Source: Tragulus kanchil (Eukaryota > Chordata > Mammalia > Artiodactyla > Tragulidae). From it: DNA of 64,000 nt. Each line of letters begins with the position of its first letter. The stretch's first letter is position 1. This document shows, in pieces, positions 48,200 to 60,850 of this stretch. Below the pieces are notes generated by a model that worked only from the letters and a program-made list of their open reading frames with translations, was not told the origin of the DNA and did not search any database. The stretch spans positions 175,083,298 through 175,147,297 of the forward strand of contig JAIOJX010000030.1 in assembly GCA_022376925.1 (NCBI GenBank), read 5' to 3'. The position numbers were made by a program, and so were the translations under genes.

Positions 48200-48440
48200 A
48201 CTTCCTGTCTCCCCAAGCCTGTCCCCTACCTGTTCTCCCACCTAACTCCTTAAGACAGGTCCAAACCCTCCAAGCTCATTTCTTCCTTGGAGCCTTTGCC
48301 CTGCCCAAAGGAATTATCTCATTTGTGTGCTCGACTAGAAGATACATTCCATGAGCACAGAAACTGTGTTGTTCATCTTTGTATCTTTAGAGCCTAGAAC
48401 ACAGTCGGCCTAAAAGTATTTGCTGAAAACAGTAAATGAC
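48200..48440 (+). mobile_element. L2 LINE 3' end remnant
   Basis: tccttggagcctttgccctg, ctcgactagaagatacattc, atctttgtatctttagagcc and aaaagtatttgctgaaaac follow the L2 3' end. Repeated at about 49256-49496. Confidence 0.7.
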
Positions 48441-48459
48441 AGAGGATCAGGCAGAGTGG

Positions 48460-48835
48460 GTACATGGTTCTGCTAGGGCTGCCATAACTAAGTACCATGA
48501 ACAGGGTGCCTTAAATTACAGAAATATATTTTCTCACAGTCCTAAAGGCTACAAATCTGTCAGCAGGGTTGGTTACTTCTGAAGCCTCTCTCTTTGGTTT
48601 GGAGATGGCTGTTTTCTCCCTCTGACTTCACACGGTTTTTCATCGATGCACCTGTATGTGTCCAAACTTCTTCCTCTTAGAAGGACACGGTCATATTGGG
48701 TCAGGGTCCACGCTAACAACCTCATTTTACTTTAGTCACCTCTTTAAAGACCCTGTCTCCAAACGGAGCCACATTCTGAAATGCTGTGGGTCAGAACTTC
48801 AACATACAAATATGGGGCAAAGGACGTAACCCATA
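48460..48835 (-). mobile_element. Ancient mammalian interspersed repeat, family not named
   Basis: gctagggctgccataactaa, cacagtcctaaaggctacaa, tcatattgggtcagggtcca. This seems to be the reverse complement of the same common repeat family as 11455-11825. Repeated at about 49516-49892. Confidence 0.5.
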
Positions 48836-50044
48836 GGAATGAGGGGACACAAAAAAGCTACATTGTGGGGTTTTTCTCAGAGGCATGACTATACCACCCC
48901 AAAAGAGGTAACATAACATCAGCCAGCCTGCTTTAGTGTTTACCACATACCAGGCAGGCACTGTGCTGGTGCTTCAGGCAGTATGACCAGGTGAGGTGGT
49001 TTTCTTCTGCTAATAATGATCCCCAAGGAGGCCTGATGACAGATGACTGTCTTTCAGCATCGTTCCCATCTGGGGCAGGAGGGGGATCTGAGTGGTGGGT
49101 CGCAGCACGCACCACACTCAGCACTCGACAAGAATCACAATGGTGTTAGTTTGTGAGGATAGTGGTGGCTGGGGACCCAGCCAGACTGAGTTCTAATGCT
49201 GGCTCTTCATGAATCAAACGTACACAAAAACCTGCAGTTGACGAGCTGGGTGCATACTTCCTGTCTCCCCAAGCCTGTCCCCTACCTGTTCTCCCACCTA
49301 ACTCCTTAAGACAGGTCCAAACCCTCCAAGCTCATTTCTTCCTTGGAGCCTTTGCCCTGCCCAAAGGAATTATCTCATTTGTGTGCTCGACTAGAAGATA
49401 CATTCCATGAGCACAGAAACTGTGTTGTTCATCTTTGTATCTTTAGAGCCTAGAACACAGTCGGCCTAAAAGTATTTGCTGAAAACAGTAAATGACAGAG
49501 GATCAGGCAGAGTGGGTACATGGTTCTGCTAGGGCTGCCATAACTAAGTACCATGAACAGGGTGCCTTAAATTACAGAAATATATTTTCTCACAGTCCTA
49601 AAGGCTACAAATCTGTCAGCAGGGTTGGTTACTTCTGAAGCCTCTCTCTTTGGTTTGGAGATGGCTGTTTTCTCCCTCTGACTTCACACGGTTTTTCATC
49701 GATGCACCTGTATGTGTCCAAACTTCTTCCTCTTAGAAGGACACGGTCATATTGGGTCAGGGTCCACGCTAACAACCTCATTTTACTTTAGTCACCTCTT
49801 TAAAGACCCTGTCTCCAAACGGAGCCACATTCTGAAATGCTGTGGGTCAGAACTTCAACATACAAATATGGGGCAAAGGACGTAACCCATAGGAATGAGG
49901 GGACACAAAAAAGCTACATTGTGGGGTTTTTCTCAGAGGCATGACTATACCACCCCAAAAAAGAGGTAACATAACATCAGCCAGCCTGCTTTAGTGTTTA
50001 CCACATACCAGGCAGGCACTGTGCTGGTGCTTCACGGGCAACAT

Positions 50045-50228
50045 TTTATTTCTTCTCGTAACCATCTGTCGAGGGAGGTAGCATCATGCCCATTTTGCTG
50101 ACAAGAAGACAGAGGCTCTGATACCTTCCTTCCTTACTCAAGGTCATACAGTGGCCAAGGGGAGAAGCTAGAACTTGAACCCAGATCTTCTGACTCTAAG
50201 CGTACAGAGTTAACCATTTCTAGAGAGT
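50045..50228 (-). mobile_element. MIR SINE remnant
   Basis: cccattttgctgacaagaag, caaggtcatacagtggccaa and cttgaacccagatcttctga are a reverse MIR. Confidence 0.7.
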
Positions 50229-51095
50229 GCCTCTTGTTTATCTTCACAGTTTCCTCACCTCTATGATTTAAGATGCGAACACCCTGCCTCGACAGAGCCA
50301 TAATTAGTTTAATTACATGGTATTTTGTGATGTTCTCTCTAAGTCACCTGTAGCCCTCTACAAGGGGAAGAGAACCATCTGGGAAAATAACAGAAACCCA
50401 GATGTTGCTCACAATCAGGGTAGAGAAGCCTGAACAAACATTTCTTTTTGATCCCAGCCCTGTCAAGTCTAATGCTGTATAATCCCCTCCCTGAAACTTA
50501 AAACCAGAATCAGAAGTTACTTCATTCTCTGTTTCATTAGCTTGGAATAAGCCCAAGAGGAGGGTAACCAATTGAAGAGTCTGAGAAAACTGCAACCAAT
50601 TACCCTGAAAAATATGCTAAGCCTGAACAGATTCATTCAACGCTGCTTAGTGGGTGGCTTCATAGGACGGAGGCCAAGATTTATCATCTGCTTGGCTTTG
50701 CCTCTGATTATTCACTGACTGGGATGACTCTCTTACCATAAGCTGATATAGTCTCCCATCTCACAGAGAGGGAGAAAAAAATACAAAACACCACATGGAC
50801 TGATTCATTCCAAGCAGAACTTTTTTTTTTAAAGAGAGAGAGACCTGTGGTGCTAATGAATATTCCTTGTTTTCCCTTTTGAATTCACAGCAGGAGATTA
50901 ATGAAAAATTTAGCAATGGGTGTGCAGGTGGAAGGTTCTAAAGATGCCACTGGGTGTATATTCACACACATTATAACTGTCTGTTCTGAGCCGTGCTCTC
51001 TCATTTCCTTTCACTTGCATAAGATCCCACAGACAGATGCTGTCATTCTCAAGGCACAGGTGAAGAAATTAAGTCTTTAAAACTACATTATTCAA

Positions 51096-51265
51096 GGGAC
51101 TTCTCTGGTGGCCCAGTGGTTGAGACTCTGTATTTTCAGTGCAGGGGGCACAGGTTCAATCTCTGGCCAGGGAACTAAGATCCCACATGCCTCCTGGTAC
51201 AACATTTCACTACCACCACCACCACCAAAAAACAAACAAACAAACAAGCAAAACCTCAAACGAAC
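51096..51265 (+). mobile_element. CHR-type SINE
   Basis: Head gggacttctctggtggccca, B box ggttcaatctctggcc, then a (ccA)n and (caaa)n simple tail. An imperfect target duplication around ttattcaa flanks it. Confidence 0.75.
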
Positions 51266-52236
51266 AAAAACTCTGTTATTCAATACGTAGTCACTAACTA
51301 CAGGTGGCTATTTAAACTTAAATGTAAAGTCATTTGAATTTTAAAAGGCAGCTTCTAAGTTCCACCAATCACATTTCAAGTGCTCAACCATCAGGGGTGG
51401 CTAGTGGCACCACAGTGGACGGGAGAGACAAGAACTGTTTTCAGCACCACGGCAAGTTTCGTTGGACGTGCTGCTCTAGACGCTAGAGGCAAGAGCCATG
51501 CCATCTGCTGAAGCAAAGGCAAGATTCAAACCCCACTCTCTCTGCTCCAAACCCACTGTGCCACCACACCCATGGCATCTGTGGTCTCCTGCTTAGCTAT
51601 GGAGGGCAGCAAGCCTGACCTGGATTTCTCTTCTACTTTCACGGCAGCTTACCCTTGAACTGAAGACTTCTCTCCGCTCTGAAGGGTGTATTGGAAAATG
51701 CCCAAAAATGACCAGCAGGTGGTGTGCATGTCCCACATCTCAGAAAAGTGTGCTATCCCCAAGCTCTGCTACAAGAGGCACTTGCAAAAGCCAAACACTT
51801 GTTCTGTAGCAAGACACAGGCTATAGATAAAACTGGAATTGTTCTCACTCTCGCTCTCCTCTCTATAATTTCTTTTGCTTATCACTCAGAAACTTTGTGA
51901 TAAAGACATTGAAAAAGTGAAAAATACAGCCACTTTCCAGCATCAGCTCCGCTGGCTTTAAATATCTCAAAGAAGATGACTCTGAAATTGGCCTCTCCAG
52001 GCAGACCCATCCTTAAATCTCTTAATGCGTTTATCCAACGGCCTACTTGGCATCTCACGTGGGTGACAAAAAGGCATTTCGAAATGAAGTTGACCAAAAA
52101 GGAACTCTCACTTCCTTGACCCCTCTGCGTCCCAAGCTTGTTCTTCTGCCATCTTCCCTATTTCTAGAAATAGTACCACCATGCACAAAGCTGCTCAGGT
52201 CCACATCCTAGCCTGTGTGTGAAAGTTTGCACGCAT

Positions 52237-52238
<2 letters not shown>

Positions 52239-52284
<46 letters not shown>
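52239..52284. repeat. (AC)23 microsatellite
   Basis: Forty-six bases of uninterrupted AC repeat, probably polymorphic. Confidence 0.98.
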
Positions 52285-52288
<4 letters not shown>

Positions 52289-52299
52289 TCATTTTATCA

Positions 52300-52850
52300 G
52301 TGAACACTGGTGGTTCTACCACAGTTTACTTCTATGTCCACGACATCTCCCTCATCCAAGCTGCCATCCTCTTTTGCCTGAACTACTACAATGGCTCCTA
52401 ACTGATCTCCATGCTTTAACCCTTGCCCTTCTCCAAAGAGATCATTGAAAACCAAATTGGAGCACATAACTCCCTTTAGAATAAAATCCAAGCTCTTATC
52501 AGGAAGTTCAAGACCTTTCAGTCAGGCCTCCCAAGCCTTTGCTGGTTGGTTACTAGTCTCTCACACTTCCTGTGGTTCCTCAAGCACACCAAGCTCTCTC
52601 TCTGACCTCAAGGTCTTCGCGTGTATCTGGTCTCCTTTCAGAAGTCACCACCTCCAAGAGGCCTTCCCTGATTACTCTATCTAAAGCCATCTCTTCTTCT
52701 AGTGTCCAGACCATCCCACTCTTTTACCCTTCAGAGCACTGACCCTGATTGTAAATGAGGTGATGGTGTTTCCTTGTTTGTTTGCGCTATAATATACATT
52801 TTTATTCCCCACTGTCACTTGGACATGAAGTTACCAACTCCAAAGCAGAA
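52300..52850 (+). mobile_element. L2 LINE 3' end remnant
   Basis: ataactccctttagaataaa, gtcaggcctcccaagccttt, caagaggccttccctgatta and tttttattccccactgtcac follow the L2 3' end. Open frames here are not genes. Confidence 0.75.
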
Positions 52851-52887
52851 TGTCATTCATAAGAACGCCTGTACCTGAAGGCATGAA

Positions 52888-53085
52888 ACATAGTGTTAGT
52901 CACTAGTTCATGTCCAGCTCTTTGTGACCCCATGGGCTGTATCCTCTGCCCACGGGATTCTCCAGGCAAGAATACCGGATTGGGTTGCCAGGCCCTTCTC
53001 CATGGGATTTTCCCGACTCAGGGACGGAGCCCGGGTCTTCTGCCCTGCAGGCAGATTCTTTACCATCTGAGCCAGTAGCTGGAGG
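52888..53085 (-). mobile_element. Bov-tA2/Bov-A2 SINE
   Basis: Reverse orientation: agctctttgtgaccccatgg, gattctccaggcaagaatac, then the tRNA end ggcagattctttaccatctg. Confidence 0.9.
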
Positions 53086-53239
53086 CGTATCTTCCATTAA
53101 GATCGTCCTCTTGTCTTCCTTTCTTCAGAACATCTCTGGCATTCTTGCTTTGCAATTTCCTCCAGAGCCAGGTTAGCGATAACGTTTGAGGACAGCGCGG
53201 TTCTGTTAAGAGCTGCAGAGCAGGTGCCAGTTAGAGCAG

Positions 53240-53475
53240 CCTGCTCGCTATTGGTTGGCGCCGCGGTGGGCCCCTCCCCCAAGCCCGCGACTGTTAACGG
53301 CCGGCTCAGTCATTGGCCAGTGCTGCAGTGGGCCCCCCCCCCCCCCAAGCCAGCGACAATTAACGGCTCGCTCAGTCATTGGCCAGTGCCAGGCTGGGCC
53401 CCGCCTTTCCGGTCCTGCGTGTTGAAGGAGCCCCAGCTGCGGCTTAGGGGGCACGTGTGATTGACGCACCATCTT
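53240..53475 (+). promoter_or_regulatory. CpG-rich CCAAT-box tandem repeat, candidate promoter or LTR
   Basis: Three units of about 62-66 bases each hold a reverse CCAAT box (ATTGG at 53250, 53312 and 53378). The second and third share ctcagtcattggccagtg and a preceding ttaacgg. A GC box (ccccgcc, about 53400) and an E-box-like cacgtg (about 53451) follow. The region is far richer in CpG than its surroundings. It could be an alternative or noncoding-RNA promoter in intron 1, or an LTR fragment with U3 repeats. Strand is a guess. Confidence 0.4.
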
Positions 53476-53929
53476 CTCAGTCTGAGGGCTTTCGGGTGAC
53501 AGTGCTTACTTCTTGTGTAAAACAGCTCGTCTCCCCATTGACTGCCCTGTCTTGAGACGAGTGGAGTAAGTTTGGCCTCAGCAACCGTTCTACGTGGGCT
53601 GTGAGACACATAGTAGAAAAAAGTGCATTTTAGAACAGGATTGTGAGGTCTCGTTTTTCCAAGCTGAGGAAGCACATGAAACGTTCACTTTCCCTGAACC
53701 TCCCTCCCTTCCACACACACACGCCTTCCGTGGAAACAAGTTGTCCCTTGGTATTGCAGGGTTATGGATGCTGGGGCCCTGGGCGGACACTAAGGTCCAC
53801 GGGTGCTTGCGTCCCTCCTATAAGAGGAGACGGTCAGCTCCACATCCGTGGGCTCCTCGTGCACCATTCCACTTGCTCTGTGGTTTGGCTGAAGGAGCCG
53901 TTGCTCCTCACAGATGCGGAGCTGTTGCT

Positions 53930-54133
53930 GTTTAATCGCTGTTGTGTCCGACTCATTGCGACCCCCATGGACTGGACCCCGCCAGGCTCCTCTGTCCATG
54001 GGATTCTCCAGGCAAGAATACTGGGGTGGGTTGCCACATCCTCCTCCGGGGGATCTTCCCGACCCAGGAGTCGAACCTGCACCTCCTGCCTTAGCAGGCA
54101 GGTTCTTTACCGCTGAGCCACCTGGGAAGCCCT
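53930..54133 (-). mobile_element. Bov-tA2/Bov-A2 SINE
   Basis: Reverse orientation: atcgctgttgtgtccgactc, gggattctccaggcaagaat, then ggttctttaccgctgagcca and cacctgggaagccc. Well preserved. Confidence 0.92.
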
Positions 54134-54398
54134 CAGGACTGGATTTGTAAGTCCGGAAGGCGACTCCCTAAGCTGTCAACAGGGTTTCCTGTAAGGAGGT
54201 AAGAACCTTCAAAACCATTACTCCTCTGAACGTCGGTTCAACAGATAAGGGACCAGCAGGGCTAATTTTCAATTGAAATGCACCAACTCAGACCGACCCT
54301 CTGGTCACAGTCCCCATCCTCTTCTATTGGACTGAGGCATGGCATAGCATACACCCAGAAGAGGAGGTTCCGTTTTCCGCTCCAGTCCACACGACTGT

Positions 54399-54612
54399 GG
54401 GCTTCCCCGGCGTCTCGGTGGAGAAGAATCTGCGTGCAATGCAGGAGACTTCAGAGATGTGCATTCAGACCCTAGGCAGAGAAGATCCCCTGGAGGAGGG
54501 CGTGGCAGTCCACTGCAGTATTCTTGTCTGAAGACTCCCATGGACAGAGGAATCTGGTGAACAACAGCCCATGGGGTCGCAAAGAGTTGGACACGACTGA
54601 GCAACTGACTAC
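54399..54612 (+). mobile_element. Bov-tA SINE
   Basis: Head gggcttccccggcgtctcgg, the Bov-A body ggaggagggcgtggcagtcc, ending gttggacacgactgagcaac. Confidence 0.9.
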
Positions 54613-55689
54613 CGCACCCCTCCCCAACTGTATTTTTAAATTCAGTATGATAGCCTGCATTAATTCAGTTCCTCTCAATACTGAGTTATCTACTAGTGCC
54701 ATACTCTAAATGCTGGGGTGAAGAGGCAAAAGATGGATCAAACACAATCCCCGCCCCTAAATCTTCTTTTTTGTTCCAGAATGAAAATACTGGTATATTT
54801 ATATGATGCAAAGAGAAATACAGATATAAATCCTCAAAACGGAAGATACAATGATAAAAATGTAGCATTGTAAGCGAAAAAATATTATACAGTACTTGCA
54901 GAATTTAATGTTACAATGTGTCTAACAAAGAAACAGTATTTAAAATTATAGTTCTCACCATTAATGTAAAATAACCATTAAGAGAACAGCCCAGCTTAGC
55001 CTAACAGTTTAAGGAAATGCTTGGTCTCATAGAGGTAGAGTATCATTATAGTCCATCCGTTTATACCATGAACAAAAGAAGAAATTTTCAAAGTGGAAAT
55101 TAGTTTCATAAGATAGAATAAAACTGGGCTCCTCAAAGCACAAACTGTTTCTGTAAAGCTGCTGTAATTTTTATTGGCCAAAAAATACCTAAACAGTTGT
55201 GATGTCATACTCTGCTTGTCTCAGAGAGCCCTCCGAATCCGTCAACCGCGATCTCTACCTACAAAAACATGCAATACTGTATTTACTCCACACCATTACT
55301 AACCAGAGCACTTTTTACTCTTTTGAAAGGTACAATTTCACAGAAACGTTTTCACTCAAGGCTGGTATAATACAAAGAGCAGTTGTCGCTGACGGGCATT
55401 TCCTAGTGGATAAAGCAAGGTAGGAAACAAATCTTTACTTGTGTTACTTGTTACCTATCAGAAATGGCTGCCTTGCTACTCACTCCCATCACTACTCTTT
55501 AAATTCACTATCAGTACTGACCAAAGTTCTCAATGCCTTCCAAGAACCAGAGCAGTCCAGCTGACCCCACGGCCCGGCCATTCAGAGAGAACTTGAGACA
55601 GCTTTCTCTCTATCTCCTGCTTCCAACAGAAGACCCTCAAGAGAAATGGACAGTGGGTGGAAGGCGTAGAGGGAGTAACATGGAAGCCT

Positions 55690-55900
55690 ATTCTATCGTA
55701 TTTGGAAAAGATAGCTATTGCCATTGCGCTACAGGAATAGGAGTTCCTGCAGGGGCTCATTGCGGCAGCCTGGAGGGGTGGGATGTGGGAACTGGGAGAG
55801 GGGAGGGGACCAGGGATGTGTGTGTGTGACTGATCTGGGAACATACATGTCTGTGAACAACAAAACTCTCTAAAATTTGTTTTTCAAAAAAATTAATAAT
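55690..55900 (+). mobile_element. L1 3' terminus fragment
   Basis: gcctggaggggtgggatgtg, a G-rich stretch and tgtctgtgaacaacaaaact, followed by an A-rich tail, follow the L1 3' end. Confidence 0.6.
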
Positions 55901-57174
55901 AATGATAAAAAAAAAGAAGATCCTCAAGAAATTGAACTTGTGAAGCCCCCCGGGTTCCTCTACTTCACTGCAAAATAAGGCCACTTGAGGTTGTCAGAAA
56001 GAGCTCCTGTAGAACACTGGCCATGGTCTTTAGGAAAGGTTGCATGAAGAAACTTAGTTTAGCCTTCATTAAAAGAGAGAAGAGGTAAAAAAAGGAGTAA
56101 CACATGGGATAGAAGACATCAGTACAAGTACAGAGACTCCAGGGCCTGCTGTCAGGATGAAAATATATTTAGGATGACAATCGCAGAAGCCAGGGTGGGG
56201 CTGGAACTTCAAAATCCTCCCCTGAAAGGACAATCCAAGTGTTGATGCACTTCGAGAGTCGTCTTGAAGGCAACTTAGAGAATTCAAAGGGGGGCAAAAG
56301 GGCCCGCCTCTAAATCTTGCAGCCCGTGACCAAGTATATTATCCCCTAGCTTGATCACACAGCTTGGTCATGACAGTTTGCTATGAAAGACTGTTGGCTC
56401 TTTTCAAATAGTGAAATCTTCCTCAATAAGCAAAAACCTAGAAAATTCTCAAGATACGAGTGCAGGAAGAGTGCAAACAAAATCCTGCCTCGTCTCTGAA
56501 AATACTTCCAAGAAAAGAATAGGAAAGTCTTGGGAGAAAAAATAGCCAATGAAGTAAATCCTTGATTAGCAAGAAGGCTTGGATAAGTCGATCATTTATT
56601 TTCTGTATAAATTCTGGCACCAAAATTGAAAAGTTGATCTCATTTTCTTAAAACTATAGTTCATAGTTCCATCATAATCCCTTTTTCTTAAAACAAATAT
56701 TTTCCTGTAGCACTGTCCTTTCTGTCCTGACTTGCAACTCACAGCTGGTATAATCTACCTACAAACAATTTGTAAAAATCGATGTACTGTTCTGTCATAG
56801 AAAAGATACAGTTTTCAGTGTATTAAGTGTTTTGTAATATGAAAGTGTTCAGATGATTTGAGAATCAGTGAGTAGTCAAATGTTTGTTCCTACATTTAAT
56901 GATTACATCTGGCTTTCAGAAGAATTACCCTGTATTTGACTGAATGTTGTTGACCCTTTTGCTTTGTGTTTGCTATTTCCACATATGGGCTTAGAGAGGC
57001 ATCCACAGACTCTCCATGAATGAAACAGCTATAAATGAAAACTGATGCAACTATGAGGCCTTAGTGACTCAGAACCCGAATGTGGTCCTGCCAGTCATGA
57101 TGTCATTTTACAAAATGGCGAAGAACTCTTGGGACAGTGCTAGAGCCTTCCTTCCATTTATACGGAAGTGGCAT

Positions 57175-57244
57175 GAACACAGGAGCCTGGTGAGCTACAG
57201 TTCACGGGGTCGCAGAGTCAAGCACGACTGAGCGACTAACACCC
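57175..57244 (+). mobile_element. Bov-A 3' fragment
   Basis: acaggagcctggtgagctac to gcacgactgagcgactaaca is the terminal part of a Bov-A unit. Confidence 0.75.
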
Positions 57245-57264
57245 ACAGCATTGCTGGGAAGCAA

Positions 57265-57490
57265 GTTCAGTTCAGTTCAGTCACTCAGTCATCAGTCTGA
57301 CTTTGCGACCCCATGGACTGTGGCACACCAGGCTTCCCTGTCCTTCACCATCTCCCAGAGGCTGCTCAAACTCATGTGCATTGGCTCAGTGATGCCATCC
57401 AACCCTCTCAACCTCTGTCATCCCCTTCTCCTTCTGCCTTTCATCTTTCCCAACATCAGGGTCTCTTCCAATGAGTCATCCCTTCACAGC
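57265..57490 (-). mobile_element. BovB LINE 3' end
   Basis: agttcagttcagttcagtca, gactttgcgaccccatggac, tgatgccatccaaccctctc and cttccaatgagtcat form the reverse BovB (RTE) 3' end, a LINE known to have entered ruminants by horizontal transfer. Only the terminal 0.2 kb remains. Confidence 0.85.
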
Positions 57491-57579
57491 CTGGGAAGGA
57501 AGGTGGCTATTAAGACCATGCTGGTGTCTTATTTTATAGGAAAAAAAAAAAGGAAAAATTAAGATCTGTGCTCAAATAA

Positions 57580-59833
57580 TAAAAACTAAGTCCTCACCTA
57601 CATCAGTGGTGGGATTTTTCAAATCTTGAGGCAACACAAGAGAGCTTCTGCCCCACAGGCTTGCCTCATACTGGCCTCCAAAGCCAGGAGGATGTGAGAC
57701 TTCCTCATTTCCACCCCCCGCAACCCTGTGATCCTTGTGAAAACCAAAAACACTGTCACCAGGAAACACCCTCTAAGGATGGTGCCATCCCCTTTGAGAA
57801 GTATTTCCTTGAGATCACAACTTTTAGGAGAACCTCAGGTCTTTGGGTCTTTCTTTGGGTTACTCCAGCACCTGCTCTGTCCCCTGTCACCCAGATGGGA
57901 ATCAAAGTGTCAGCAGCAGACAAGTCGAGGGAACTGGGTCAGCAAATGATAGGGGACAGAGAGAGGCCCTGCCTGTGAGAAGAGGAAGGTGAGCTGCAGC
58001 CACAGGAAAGCATGAAGCATGGAGCACCCACAAGGCACCCACAAGACAAGACCCCCGTTGTAGAAGAATCACAGTCTTAAGGACACTTTCAGAAATTCAG
58101 AGAGAAAGAGAAAGAGGAGTGGAGGACGCTGGTTAAGAACCTAGGTCTGCGGATCAGACAGGTTCAAATCCCAGCCTTGCCACCAATGACGGGTGTCAGT
58201 TTGGGCCAGTTGTTTAACTGCTGTTTGACTCGGTCTCCTCATCTGTAAAATGGGCACTAATGGCAGACCCTAGCGCACACGGTAGTTCTGGGGATGAGAT
58301 GGGATCACAGGGAAGATGCTGAGCATACTTCCCAGTGGCTTACAAGCTGCTCCAGAGCAGGACTCTGTCTAGTTCTGCTTCTCTTTGTACCCAGAGAACT
58401 TAACACAGAGGAACCACAGTTCTGCTCCAGCTGAATGAACCAGCTCTGAAGGCCATGTCAAAGGCAGCCATTCTCAATGTTGTGAAGGGACCAGAACAGC
58501 AAGTGGGAACTTGGTTCTTACTGGAACATCAGATCACAGGCAGTATAAGAGAAAGCCAGATTACTTGGGAAACTGAACCAGGGCTCCCAAAATCTCTGAG
58601 TGAGGATCAGTCTAGTCTCAGTGCTTGGGAGCCACAGAGCTCCCAGAAGAAAGGCGGGCAGCCCACCTCAGGGGAGGAAGGGCAGGGGGGTCAGACGTCC
58701 ACAGAATAATAAAACTAAGTCCTCACCTACATCAGTGGTGGGATTTTTCAAATCTTGAGGCAACACAAGAGAGCTTCTGCCCCACAGGCTTGCCTCATAC
58801 TGGCCTCCAAAGCCAGGAGGATGTGAGACTTCCTCATTTCCACCCCCCGCAACCCTGTGATCCTTGTGAAAACCAAAAACACTGTCACCAGGAAACACCC
58901 TCTAAGGATGGTGCCATCCCCTTTGAGAAGTATTTCCTTGAGATCACAACTTTTAGGAGAACCTCAGGTCTTTGGGTCTTTCTTTGGGTTACTCCAGCAC
59001 CTGCTCTGTCCCCTGTCACCCAGATGGGAATCAAAGTGTCAGCAGCAGACAAGTCGAGGGAACTGGGTCAGCAAATGATAGGGGACAGAGAGAGGCCCTG
59101 CCTGTGAGAAGAGGAAGGTGAGCTGCAGCCACAGGAAAGCATGAAGCATGGAGCACCCACAAGGCACCCACAAGACAAGACCCCCGTTGTAGAAGAATCA
59201 CAGTCTTAAGGACACTTTCAGAAATTCAGAGAGAAAGAGAAAGAGGAGTGGAGGACGCTGGTTAAGAACCTAGGTCTGCGGATCAGACAGGTTCAAATCC
59301 CAGCCTTGCCACCAATGACGGGTGTCAGTTTGGGCCAGTTGTTTAACTGCTGTTTGACTCGGTCTCCTCATCTGTAAAATGGGCACTAATGGCAGACCCT
59401 AGCGCACACGGTAGTTCTGGGGATGAGATGGGATCACAGGGAAGATGCTGAGCATACTTCCCAGTGGCTTACAAGCTGCTCCAGAGCAGGACTCTGTCTA
59501 GTTCTGCTTCTCTTTGTACCCAGAGAACTTAACACAGAGGAACCACAGTTCTGCTCCAGCTGAATGAACCAGCTCTGAAGGCCATGTCAAAGGCAGCCAT
59601 TCTCAATGTTGTGAAGGGACCAGAACAGCAAGTGGGAACTTGGTTCTTACTGGAACATCAGATCACAGGCAGTATAAGAGAAAGCCAGATTACTTGGGAA
59701 ACTGAACCAGGGCTCCCAAAATCTCTGAGTGAGGATCAGTCTAGTCTCAGTGCTTGGGAGCCACAGAGCTCCCAGAAGAAAGGCGGGCAGCCCACCTCAG
59801 GGGAGGAAGGGCAGGGGGGTCAGACGTCCACAG
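57580..59833. repeat. Tandem duplication set 15 (period 1129)
   Basis: Units of about 57576-58704 and 58705-59833 joined at aataat. They contain a MIR and adjacent old repeat sequence. The long ORFs at 58625-59107 and 59584-60198 cross this duplicated repeat DNA. Confidence 0.94.
58110..58345 (+). mobile_element. MIR SINE, nearly full length
   Basis: gctggttaagaacctaggtc, caggttcaaatcccagcctt, ggtctcctcatctgtaaaat and ggatgagatgggatcacag follow the MIR consensus. Repeated at about 59239-59474. Confidence 0.85.
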
Positions 59834-60069
59834 GGAGGAGGCCTAAGCCAGACCCGGCGGAGCATGCTGGCCTGCAGACACTGTGCACATCAGAGCTGAA
59901 CGGAGCCCTGCAAAGTGAGAGGAAAGTAGGCCAGCGCTGGCTCCCTCCCCCAACAGGTCCAGGTCACGTCACTCTCCCCTCTGTGTTCTGGACTCCAGCC
60001 ACACTGGTCATTTCCTTGTTTCTCGAAAACGCTAAGCTTCCCCACCCACATCCCCAACAGACACTCTTT

Positions 60070-60365
60070 GTTTGGCTGATTTCTGCCCACCCTCCATTTC
60101 TCAGCTCAGAAGTCACTTCCTGGGAGAGGCTTTCCCCGAATCCCCCGACCAGGCGCAGTGGCCCTCTTCCTGACCGCCCCCAGCCTTTTCCTTCTTAGTA
60201 TCTATGGCAATGACAATTATTGGTGTTGTAAGAGTCTGCTCAATGTCCATGTTTCCCACTAGACTGGACACTCCTGAGGGAAGACACTTCATCAAGTCCA
60301 TCACCCCATGTCCTGACATATGTAGCCTAGAGCTGGTGCGTGGTTAGTGCTCAGTAGGTATCAGA
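60070..60365 (+). mobile_element. L2 LINE 3' end remnant
   Basis: cagctcagaagtcacttcct, gggagaggctttccccgaat, actagactggacactcctga and gtgctcagtaggtatc follow the L2 3' end. Confidence 0.8.
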
Positions 60366-60679
60366 GGTACAGAGAGGGACCCTGAAGCTCGGAGCAGGGT
60401 CACTGGGTTTTTCCTCAAAGATAATCAGATCCATAGATTCAGCTCTTAAGAAAACCAGGCCACCAACATCCCCCAACTGAATATTCCTTTTGCAGCAATT
60501 TCTCACCCTATTTCAAAGCCTAGCGCACAGCACAGATGAACGCCCTCAAACAGAGGTGGCTATGGGAGCAAATACTCAGACTTGTATTCCCTCCTCCCTG
60601 CTCTCTGGCAGAATGCTATGAGTGATGTCAGGTATACCATCCCTTTGATCTTGCTGGTGAGAAAATACATTCAGGACTA

Positions 60680-60850
60680 AATCCCGGGTAGAAACGAAAC
60701 GTGGAGCTATATTCAACGTTGTGTGATAAATCATGATGGAAAAGAATATGAAAACGAATGTATTAACCTATAATGTGTAACCGAGCCACTTTGCTGTACA
60801 GCAGTAATTAACATGACTATGACATCAAGAAAAAGATAAATTTTTAAAAA
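60680..60850 (+). mobile_element. L1 3' end fragment
   Basis: gataaatcatgatggaaaag, cgagccactttgctgtacag and cagtaattaacatgactatg are a typical artiodactyl L1 terminus with an A-rich end. Confidence 0.8.

Larger units (their letters stand above)
47921..50035. repeat. Tandem duplication set 14 (period 1056)
   Basis: Units 47921-48976 and 48977-50035 abut directly. An A-run differs by two bases. They contain an L2 end and an unnamed ancient repeat. Confidence 0.94.

Noticed and set aside
53376..53675. 99-codon minus-strand and 78-codon plus-strand ORFs in the CpG-rich block
   Set aside because: GC-rich sequence gives open frames on both strands by chance. No homology is recognised, so only the possible regulatory role is reported.
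58625..59107. 160-codon plus-strand ORF
   Set aside because: It crosses the set 15 junction and ends in repeat DNA. Its second half repeats 57661-57978.
59584..60198. 204-codon plus-strand ORF
   Set aside because: It runs from duplicated repeat sequence into an L2 3' end. No start context, splice signals or recognisable domain.
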